From the NCBI GenBank assembly GCA_009731375.1, contig BJOX01000108.1:892148-930396 (forward strand): DNA of 38,249 nucleotides, in the 5' to 3' direction. Shown piece by piece: positions 29,953 to 38,249 of this stretch. The position numbers and the translations under genes were made by a program. The notes beneath the pieces were generated by a model, which worked only from the letters and a program-made list of their open reading frames with translations, was not told the DNA's origin and did not search any database. Numbering within the stretch: position 1 is the first letter of the stretch; every line of letters starts with the position of its first letter. This stretch comes from Paulinella micropora (taxonomy: Eukaryota; Cercozoa; Imbricatea; Euglyphida).

Positions 29953-30024
29953 GTCCGCGATGCAAAAGAATCAGGTCCAAGGTGTGCTAGGTGACTCGTC
30001 CGGTCACAGTCGAAACGCATCCCC
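29925..30024 (-). repeat. Satellite-like unit, minus orientation, end part
   Basis: Complementary to 23838-23935, including GTGCTAGGTGA and GTCGAAACG. Ends in CCCC at a gap. Confidence 0.7.
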
Positions 30025-30318
30025 NNNNNNNNNNNNNNNNNNNNNNNNNNNNNNNNNNNNNNNNNNNNNNNNNNNNNNNNNNNNNNNNNNNNNNNNNNNN
30101 NNNNNNNNNNNNNNNNNNNNNNNNNNNNNNNNNNNNNNNNNNNNNNNNNNNNNNNNNNNNNNNNNNNNNNNNNNNNNNNNNNNNNNNNNNNNNNNNNNNN
30201 NNNNNNNNNNNNNNNNNNNNNNNNNNNNNNNNNNNNNNNNNNNNNNNNNNNNNNNNNNNNNNNNNNNNNNNNNNNNNNNNNNNNNNNNNNNNNNNNNNNN
30301 NNNNNNNNNNNNNNNNNN
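30025..30318. other. Assembly gap (294 N), bordered by poly-C
   Basis: Unknown bases. C-run at 30319-30342. Confidence 1.
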
Positions 30319-30341
30319 CCCCCCCCCCCCCCCCCCCCCCC

Positions 30342-30898
30342 CTCCCCTCATACGATGCACTAGTAGCAAGGTATGCAGGTACAAAGCTGCGCGCGAGCGG
30401 TCCACCCTGAACTGATTGCAATCAGTGGCGTTTAGCATCCTCCAGTTGCACTGCAGATGTCGTATGTGAAACAGCAGCTAACGCAGAATCATCGTGCAGA
30501 CGAGAGCGAAGTAATCATCCGATCTCACGATACAACGAGTCAGCACTTCCAGAGAGGTCGAAACCCAAGTAGTGACATGCGCGCGGTCCTGCCGCGTTGG
30601 TTCACGCAGCCTCGTCCCTATTACTAACTAATCGCAAATTACACTAGCAGTATGATATACTAGTAGTAGTATTGAGCGCACAACTAACCTACCGACTCCG
30701 CTCCGCCCGCGAGGCACAGTGTCGTTTAGCCCCCTCCCGTTGCACCGTCTAGGTCGTATGTGAAACCGTAGATACAGCAGAATAAATCTACAAGAGCGAA
30801 GTTATTATACGAGCACGCGAGGCAAAAGAATCAAGGCAAAGGTGTGCTAGGTGAATCGTCAGGTGGAACCACCCCCCCCCCCCCCCCCCCCCCCCCCC
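30342..30898 (-). repeat. Satellite-like unit, minus orientation, full visible copy
   Basis: It is complementary first to 23472-23008 and then, from about 30785, to 23935-23838. Together with the flanking pieces this shows a head-to-tail tandem unit of roughly 0.75-0.85 kb with an internal poly-C/G tract. The segment complementary to the B-box-like GGGTTTCGA is conserved (30540-30565), while the A-box side is diverged. Confidence 0.75.
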
Positions 30899-31055
30899 NN
30901 NNNNNNNNNNNNNNNNNNNNNNNNNNNNNNNNNNNNNNNNNNNNNNNNNNNNNNNNNNNNNNNNNNNNNNNNNNNNNNNNNNNNNNNNNNNNNNNNNNNN
31001 NNNNNNNNNNNNNNNNNNNNNNNNNNNNNNNNNNNNNNNNNNNNNNNNNNNNNNN
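30899..31055. other. Assembly gap (157 N), bordered by poly-C on both sides
   Basis: Unknown bases, in the same place within the satellite unit as the other large gaps. Confidence 1.
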
Positions 31056-31076
31056 ACCCCCCCCCCCCCCCCCCCC

Positions 31077-31138
31077 ATCTCACTCATATGATGCACTAGT
31101 AGCAAGGCTGGATATGCATAAAGCTGCGCGCGAGCGGG
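31077..31138 (-). repeat. Third, truncated minus-orientation copy of the satellite-like unit
   Basis: CATATGATGCACTAGTAGCA and the following bases repeat 30348-30400, then stop at GAGCGGG. Confidence 0.75.
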
Positions 31139-31184
31139 TTTGTACGTTTGTGTCTTGTTAGTGTGGTTTATTTGTATGTGTTCA

Positions 31185-31193
31185 TGTTTGTTT

Positions 31194-31256
<63 letters not shown>

Positions 31257-31444
31257 TTGTATATGTTGTGTGTGTTGTAAACATATGTTATGTGTATTCT
31301 GTGTGTCTGTTCTACATTTGTCGAGACTCGTTGTTATTGTATTGTTTTGTGTTATGTTATGTGTGTTTCTGTGTGTGTGTGTGTATGTCTGTGTGTGTGT
31401 GTGTGTGTGTATGTGTTCTGTGTGGGTGTGTTTTGTGTTGTGTG

Positions 31445-31479
<35 letters not shown>

Positions 31480-31530
31480 GTGTATGTCTGTGTGTGTGTG
31501 TGTGTGTGTGATTGTGTGTGTGTATATGTT

Positions 31531-31619
<89 letters not shown>

Positions 31620-31620
31620 T
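31185..31620. repeat. TG, AG and TA microsatellites
   Basis: TG (31191-31218), AG (31218-31250), long TG and TA runs (31365-31620). Confidence 0.95.
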
Positions 31621-31728
31621 GTGTGCACGTAAAGTGTCTGTTCTACCTTACTAGTCGATAGTTGTTATATTGTGAGTGTCTTAATTCTATTTATGATTAG
31701 TGTTCTTTCTGGTTCTTTCTTCAACTAG

Positions 31729-31768
31729 TCTACAACAAAAAAATCACATGAAGCTGAGCATGTACCAG
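31729..31768 (+). CDS. Candidate isolated exon (40 bp)
   Basis: A long pyrimidine-rich acceptor (GGTTCTTTCTTCAACTAG) precedes it, and CAG|GTAAAT, a good donor, follows. One frame reads STTKKSHEAEHVP with one base left over. This phase fits the candidate at 32442-32500. Confidence 0.3.
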
Positions 31769-32441
31769 GTAAATCTGCCTGGGTTATGAATTGTGTGTGT
31801 AAGGTTCCGCAAGTGGATAATTAGTATTTGATTGGATATGATCTGTGATGCCATTTAATATTCTGCACCGCCACATTTATTTCTCTAAATATATATATAT
31901 TTTTACACTTCAGTGCCTCTTACTTACTTGAATTGATTTTTCCATTCTATCTCTTCTCTTCCCACTCAGCACTATCAGTAGCAAGTCTTTTATTAAAGCA
32001 GTACTTGCGTAACATTAGTTTCTAAAGTATTTTCAAGTGCTTTAGATATCTCTTCACTAAATTTTCATTTTTGTTTTTCCATCTCCTTCTTCCTGTTCCA
32101 TTCTCCTGCTTTATTGTCTTTTCTGGTTTCACTCTTTCACATGCCCCCCCCTCCCCCCCCCTTATATTGAAAAAAATATCTGTCTTCTCTTTAACTCTAT
32201 CTTCCACACTCATCTTTTTCGTTCACATCAATACTTTTTCCTTCATTTCCTCTCTTCTGCTCATATTTTATTTCTTCTCTATTCTTCATTTCCTAATATC
32301 CTCTCTTCCTCTTTTCTTCGTAGTCTGCTGTTTTCTCCCTTTGTTTGCAATCTTTTACTTACTATGACGTTCACCTACTTACATGCTTCCTTTTCATCTC
32401 TACGAAAAGCAAATGTTCTTCAAACATCAAAAGTCGTTCAG
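31769..32441. other. AT-rich, T/C-rich unique sequence
   Basis: Apart from pyrimidine-rich stretches and a short C-run (32145-32160), nothing is recognised. It looks intronic. Confidence 0.5.
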
Positions 32442-32500
32442 TGGAACGTTCTGATTTTCACATGAAGTTCTTGATCAAGGAAGAAGAAGACTTGCATGTT
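32442..32500 (+). CDS. Candidate isolated exon ending in a strong donor
   Basis: The frame reads ERSDFHMKFLIKEEEDLHV up to GTT|GTAAGTGAG, a consensus donor. The acceptor could be at 32441 or at 32409; the former matches the phase of the 31729-31768 exon. Confidence 0.35.
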
Positions 32501-33420
32501 GTAAGTGAGTGTTAGGAGGCAAATTTAAGAGTGCAACCTGGTTCACGACAGGCAGCCTAGAAATGCTTCATCGCTATTTGCGGTATTGTATCGGTCATGT
32601 TGTGGTTTTCATACATAGATTAAAACATACGTAGAACATAAGTGTGGTTTTCATACAAACATACATACATAGATACATACACACATACACACATACATAT
32701 ATACATACATACATACATATATGTTGTGGAAAAGTGGTTTCTTCTCTAGAGGCAGACAGAAAGACAGACAGAGACACAAACACACATACAAACACACATG
32801 AACACTGACAGAGACGTTTTCGGCCTGTGTGTTCCCTGTAAAAGGGAAAACCATTTTAATAATAGAAAATAAATTTAACTTTTAAATTCAATATAGGTCG
32901 ACTTTAGCACATTAGTACTTACTCTGCGATTTGGACATGATTGCATGATTGTGCAAGCAACTCAAAAACCGTGAAAAGCTAATTCTGAGGGTCTCATAAT
33001 TTGATATTTCATGTATGTATACCACAACTTGTTAATTACAAGTCAATGAAAGCTGTATACTATCCTTCTAGCTAATTTCTATTGCGTATTTGTAAGTCTG
33101 CTGTACATGCATAAGTAACATACGCTTACGTACCCTATACATGTATATACATGTCTAATGTAATCTGAAATCTTCTTAAACAACACGTGTTTCGGTTAGC
33201 TCCAGGACGTAGCCATTACGTATTGTGACTGTGTGCAATTTCACGCGAAGTATACCGCATGAGACGTAGCTAGGCTAAGCCTGGGCTTCACTGTGAACTT
33301 GAAACAAAATTATGCGTGATATGCAGTCAGTTCACGTAAAGTTAGACCATCTGACCGGGCCGGCCACCCCGCCAGGGACCGGCCGTCTTCAACCTGTAAG
33401 CATAGGTATGTATGTATTGG
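32501..33420. other. Unique AT-rich DNA with a CATA microsatellite
   Basis: A CATA run lies at about 32650-32720. The remainder is unique, AT-rich and without a clear ORF. GC-rich GGGCCGGCCACCCCGCC near 33356 stands out but has no assigned role. Confidence 0.5.
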
Positions 33421-33421
33421 G

Positions 33422-33494
<73 letters not shown>

Positions 33495-33515
33495 TTTTTT
33501 TTTTTNNNNNNNNNN
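33421..33515. other. Poly-A, poly-T and 10-N gap
   Basis: About 70 bases of A followed by 15 T and 10 N (33506-33515). An A-run joined to a T-run at a gap suggests a forced join or inverted sequence. Confidence 0.95.
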
Positions 33516-33587
33516 ATTTAGGCAGACAGATAAATTGACAGATAGGTAGGTAGGATAGATAGATAGATAGATAGATAGACTGATTGA

Positions 33588-33627
<40 letters not shown>

Positions 33628-33632
33628 TAGAT

Positions 33633-33682
<50 letters not shown>

Positions 33683-33715
33683 TGATAGATAGATAGATAG
33701 ATTAGATAGATAGAT

Positions 33716-33757
<42 letters not shown>

Positions 33758-33820
33758 TGTAGATAGATATAGATGTAGATAGATAGATAGATAGATAGAT
33801 AGACAGACCGACAGACAGAC

Positions 33821-33909
<89 letters not shown>

Positions 33910-33910
33910 T
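33516..33910. repeat. (GATA)n/(GACA)n microsatellite
   Basis: GATA runs interrupted by GACA blocks. Confidence 0.95.
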
Positions 33911-34184
33911 GTGGATACTCATACAGGATTTCACGAGTCCTGAGCATCCTTCGCCCCGTCGCCCCCTCCCCTGCAGCGACAATCAAGAAGACGAGACTGG
34001 AATAAAAATGCAGGAAACTTCCGGAAACACTTTCCGGAAATACCAGTAAAGTTTCGCTATTCTTCGCCTCCCATCTTACTTATTGATCTTTTTCTTTACA
34101 CAAAGACATAATATTATGCGACATGCCAAAAGTTTGACGTGTTTTGCAGGCAAGCCCGGCCGGCGAGCTATATAGAAATATAAC

Positions 34185-34675
<491 letters not shown>

Positions 34676-34990
34676 TATGCTAGTGTCACTGGAAGAAAAT
34701 TAGCAATAGAAAACACGATATGATAGCATGATTGGAAAAAAGGAATTTCTGAGCAGAACACAGCATCATGTTAGCATGATTGAAAGAATGCGTTGGAAAC
34801 ATATATCGCATCGTCATCGTTTTAGCATGATTGAAAGAAAACATTGTGATTAGAAAACACAACTCGTGTTAGTAATAATGAACATAAAAAAGATTCGAAA
34901 TAGACCACATGATCGTGCTAGCATCATGGGAAGAAAGCGTGAGAAAATACATCATGTATCATCAGGCTAGCACAATAAAAGCAAGGTTGG
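34676..34990. repeat. Degenerate ~50-60-bp minisatellite (TTAGCATGATTGAAAGAA)
   Basis: TAGCATGATTG-type cores recur near 34725, 34772, 34823 and, more diverged, 34917 and 34968, with GAAAACAC-like tails. Confidence 0.5.
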
Positions 34991-35139
34991 GAATACGACC
35001 TTTTCTTGTTCCTTTTGATTGCAAACCCGTTCTCCCTCTCCACCTGCCAGCCCGCACGTTTACACATCGTATGTTCACATATATACACATTCGTATATAT
35101 ACACACAAATGCACAGACACACAGACACCCCACACAGAC

Positions 35140-35230
35140 CCCCCCCCCCCCTTCTTTATCTATCTATCTATCTATCTCTATATCTCTCTTTCTCTCTATC
35201 TGTCTATCTCTCTCTCTCTATCTCTCTCTA

Positions 35231-35271
<41 letters not shown>

Positions 35272-35312
35272 CTATCGCTCTATCTCTATCTCTCTATCTC
35301 CCTATCTATCTG
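35140..35312. repeat. C-run and (TCTA)/(TCTC) microsatellite
   Basis: A C-run at 35139-35151, then CTAT and CTCT repeats. Confidence 0.95.
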
Positions 35313-35740
35313 TTAGGGGATGGTGTGGGTGTGCTGGGCCCGTGGTGGGGTGCCTTATGTGTGCCTAGCCATACGCCTATAAGTCACATGCCGAAATAGC
35401 GACGGGAAGCACAATCCTGTTCCCTCAGGGTGCCCTTTCTCGCTTGTTGAGCCCGGAATAAAACCCACAGTGCTCTGTCGGTTTATACTAGACTGTCGAA
35501 CAGTCTCGAAACTCCATCTGCTTACTGGGCCCTCTGTAATGGAGGTGGGAGCTCGTTCTGCAAGGGGCGCTTTATGGAACGAGCCCTGGCCCCGCCTGGT
35601 ACTAGGGAGCTTTGGTATTGCCTGTATCAGTCCCTTCCGTGCAAACATCACGGCTTAGCTGGGCATCGGGTTAATACTTTACCCACAGACTTCCTGGTTG
35701 ACGAAATCAGAAGCTCCTTTTTTCTGCCATTAGTCGATAT
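35313..35740. other. Unique, GC-balanced segment, possible retroelement remnant
   Basis: About 430 bases of complex sequence with a CCCGGAATAAAACCC poly(A)-like signal near 35453. It contains no long ORF of convincing quality. It may be an LTR or other repeat remnant, or a UTR; I cannot decide. Confidence 0.3.
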
Positions 35741-35744
35741 TTCA

Positions 35745-35800
35745 TATATATGTATATAATATATATATATATATATTTATTATATATATATATATATATC

Positions 35801-35831
<31 letters not shown>

Positions 35832-35935
35832 ATATATATTATATATATATATACATATATACATATGTATATATATATATTCTATATATATATAATATAT
35901 ATTATATATATATATGTATATATATATATTCTATG
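35745..35935. repeat. (TA)n and TATG microsatellite
   Basis: TA repeats with TGTATA interruptions. Confidence 0.95.
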
Positions 35936-36065
35936 TACACCTGCAGCACGATTTTGGCGCGCTCCAACAGCCACGGCCCTTCTACATTCGCTTCGATTTC
36001 CTATCAAAATATGTACATAGATTTTTGTGTTTAATGTATCGGGGTGGGTGGGTGGTTGGTGGTTT

Positions 36066-36515
36066 NNNNNNNNNNNNNNNNNNNNNNNNNNNNNNNNNNN
36101 NNNNNNNNNNNNNNNNNNNNNNNNNNNNNNNNNNNNNNNNNNNNNNNNNNNNNNNNNNNNNNNNNNNNNNNNNNNNNNNNNNNNNNNNNNNNNNNNNNNN
36201 NNNNNNNNNNNNNNNNNNNNNNNNNNNNNNNNNNNNNNNNNNNNNNNNNNNNNNNNNNNNNNNNNNNNNNNNNNNNNNNNNNNNNNNNNNNNNNNNNNNN
36301 NNNNNNNNNNNNNNNNNNNNNNNNNNNNNNNNNNNNNNNNNNNNNNNNNNNNNNNNNNNNNNNNNNNNNNNNNNNNNNNNNNNNNNNNNNNNNNNNNNNN
36401 NNNNNNNNNNNNNNNNNNNNNNNNNNNNNNNNNNNNNNNNNNNNNNNNNNNNNNNNNNNNNNNNNNNNNNNNNNNNNNNNNNNNNNNNNNNNNNNNNNNN
36501 NNNNNNNNNNNNNNN
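36066..36515. other. Assembly gap (450 N)
   Basis: Unknown bases between GGTGGGTGGTTGGTGG and a GGGGAAGGGG tract. Confidence 1.
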
Positions 36516-36731
36516 GGGGAAGGGGAAGGTAGGGAGAGGGAGGCAGAGAGAGAGAGAGAGAGAGACTGACCGAAGGAGTAGATGAAGAAGAGAACCCAGC
36601 TCAAAATACTGAGTTCATCCCAGGAGAAAGAGGACAAGAGTGGATTACCTCCACCTAGATATACATGTAAATATACATGTACATTATATGCACTTATGCA
36701 TGTGCATATTAAATAGGCTGTATGTAGGTAC

Positions 36732-36810
36732 CTAGGACATCCCAGGAGGCCACCAAGACGCGATAGCCCGTGAATGTATTGGGTTCCCCTGTATCACTCC
36801 CTTGCTTGCC
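36732..36810 (-). CDS. Candidate isolated exon, minus strand
   Basis: The minus strand shows CTATCTTACAG|GGCAAG at the left and CCTAG|GTACCT at the right, 79 bases apart. One frame reads [20 protein letters not shown], then ASWDVL. A truncated copy lies at 37147-37191. The family is not identified. Confidence 0.4.
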
Positions 36811-36889
36811 CTGTAAGATAGAGATAGAAAGGGAGAAAGAGATAAAAAGAGATCAAGAGATGGAGATAGCGAGATGGAGATAGAGAGTG

Positions 36890-36915
36890 ACATATATATA
36901 TATATATATATATAT

Positions 36916-36946
<31 letters not shown>

Positions 36947-36954
36947 TACATACA

Positions 36955-36988
<34 letters not shown>

Positions 36989-37145
36989 TACAGATAGAAA
37001 GATAGAAAGATAGATAGATAGATAGACAGATAGATAGGTAGGTAGGTAGGTAGGTAGAGAGGTAGGTAGGTAGATAGGTAGATAGATAGATAGATATGTA
37101 GATAGATATATAGATAGATATATAGATAGATAGATAGATAGATAG
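36890..37145. repeat. TA, GA and GATA/GGTA microsatellites
   Basis: TA (36893-36915), GA (36917-36942), then GATA with GACA and GGTA blocks. Confidence 0.95.
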
Positions 37146-37146
37146 T

Positions 37147-37191
37147 CGTGAATGTATTGGGCTCCCCGGTCTCACTTGGCAATTGCTTGTC
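37147..37191 (-). pseudogene. Truncated duplicate of the exon at 36732-36810
   Basis: After CTATCTAACAG the minus strand reads [15 protein letters not shown], matching the sister exon, then breaks into a GATA array. Confidence 0.5.
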
Positions 37192-37194
37192 CTG

Positions 37195-37278
37195 TTAGAT
37201 AGATATAGAGAGATACAGAGATAGATAGACATGGATAGGTAGATAGATAGACATGGATAGGTAGATAGATAGAAAGAT

Positions 37279-37336
<58 letters not shown>

Positions 37337-37440
37337 GTAGGTAGTAGGTAGGTAGGTAGGTAGGTAAGTAGGTAGGTAGGTAGGTAGATAGGTAGACAGG
37401 CAGGCAGGTAGGCAGGCAGGCAGGCAGGTAGGTAGGTAGG

Positions 37441-37488
<48 letters not shown>

Positions 37489-37564
37489 CCAGAAGGATGG
37501 CAAAGCCCACTGAGAAGCCGATGTAAATAACCAGCATCACAAACATGAATGAACCTGCCGACAA

Positions 37565-37596
<32 letters not shown>

Positions 37597-37649
37597 GTAT
37601 GTATGTAGGTAGGTAGGTAGGTAGATAGACAGATAGACAGACAGACAGA

Positions 37650-37745
<96 letters not shown>

Positions 37746-37940
37746 AAGATAGAAAGATAGATAGATATATAGATAGATAGATCGATAGATAGGTAGATAG
37801 ATAGATAGGTAGATAGATAGGTAGGTAGGTAGATAGACAGGTAGGTAGACAGGTAGGTAGGTAGGTAGATAGGTAGATAGATAGGTAGATAGATAGGTAG
37901 ATAGATAGGTAGATAGATAGATAGATAGATAGATCTAAAA

Positions 37941-38007
<67 letters not shown>
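37195..38007. repeat. GATA/GACA/GGTA array ending in an inverted TATC arm
   Basis: Tetranucleotide repeats fill the stretch except 37497-37565. At about 37936 (GATAGATCTAAAAATCTATC) GATA turns into TATC, a palindrome with arms of at least 40 bases. Confidence 0.95.
37497..37563 (-). CDS. Candidate membrane-segment exon in microsatellite DNA
   Basis: Minus-strand translation gives [20 protein letters not shown], a clear membrane helix, preceded by CTATTTGTCGGCAG, an acceptor-like site. The 3' boundary (GTCTAT) is weak. It may belong with the exon at 36732-36810 to one membrane-protein gene. Confidence 0.35.
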
Positions 38008-38009
<2 letters not shown>

Positions 38010-38010
38010 A

Positions 38011-38249
38011 GAGGGCGAGCAGAAGTCTAAAGGGCAGTCATTTCATCGTCCATGCCTGCTTGACACCGCAAACGATTGGCAGCTCCAAACCCAGTACACC
38101 GGTTCTGAGCAAGCCTTTCCTGTCCACATCTGTGTCACTGACCTCCGCCCCGATATTGTTGTCTGGTCATTGTCTACCAAGATATGTATACTGATCGAGC
38201 TCACGTGCCCGGTCGAGGAAAACATCCTTGATGCACGAGCCTACAAGAC
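38011..38249 (+). CDS. Retroelement-type protein, C-terminal region, 3' partial
   Basis: The frame is open from after a TAA at 38008 to the window end. It reads LLDTANDWQLQTQYTGSEQA, then FPVHICVTDLRPDIVVWSLS, then ILIELTCPVEENILDARAYK. The RPDIVVWS ... ELTxPxE ... A...K pattern is typical of the region after the reverse transcriptase in retroelement proteins common in animal genomes, where it forms a nuclease-like fold. There is no start codon; the 5' side is cut by the TATC array. Probably a fragment. Confidence 0.55.

Noticed and set aside
35745-35935. TATA-rich stretch as a promoter
   Set aside because: It is a TA microsatellite with no adjacent gene start.

Overview
This window joins two very different kinds of DNA. 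Positions 1 to about 14,550 are GC-rich, intronless and gene-dense, with genes on both strands. They look like part of a large eukaryotic DNA virus or a virus-derived element. Positions from about 16,100 to the end are dominated by microsatellites, minisatellites, satellite-like repeats and assembly gaps, with scattered candidate exons and a retroelement fragment. This half looks like nuclear DNA of a repeat-rich eukaryote. The open frame at the right edge resembles the C-terminal region of retroelement proteins common in animal genomes, so an animal host is plausible but not shown.

Left block, in order: an F-box-like protein cut by the window edge; a small possible DNA-binding protein; a 723-residue tyrosine recombinase resembling protelomerases (hairpin telomere resolvases); an unknown basic protein without an ATG; a weak opposing ORF; a PCNA-like sliding clamp; a possible ssDNA-binding protein; the large subunit of class I ribonucleotide reductase (RNR); a small membrane protein; a very large fusion of a TV-Pol-like (family A-related) polymerase with an origin-binding-protein-type SF2 helicase; and an unknown 250-residue protein. 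Together these form a DNA replication module: nucleotide supply, clamp, ssDNA binding, polymerase-helicase, and possibly resolution of hairpin ends. No family B DNA polymerase, capsid or packaging gene is visible. They may lie beyond the left edge.

Two repeat zones flank the last gene of the block. The divergent intergenic region (13,162-13,794) carries a roughly 36-bp tandem array with internal dyads. The region 14,561-15,304 carries five copies of a roughly 80-bp element in which inverted arms flank an AT-rich centre. Both are candidates for origins or for sites of the encoded recombinase and helicase.

The reading frames of the RNR, ssDNA-binding and polymerase-helicase genes are interrupted. 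Four single shifts are seen and three share the same direction. This suggests decay after integration, assembly indels, or less likely programmed frameshifting.

Right part: a GC-rich cysteine-peptidase-like fragment (15,520-16,069) and a broken coiled-coil gene (16,380-17,464); TAG, AC and TAGATGGG arrays; a satellite-like unit in opposite orientations at 23.0-24.06 kb and 29.9-31.1 kb; and between them a candidate plus-strand serine-rich multi-exon gene in which all mapped exon joins are phase 0. Beyond lie further microsatellites, isolated candidate exons and the retroelement fragment. Many gaps sit directly on poly-C/poly-G tracts.
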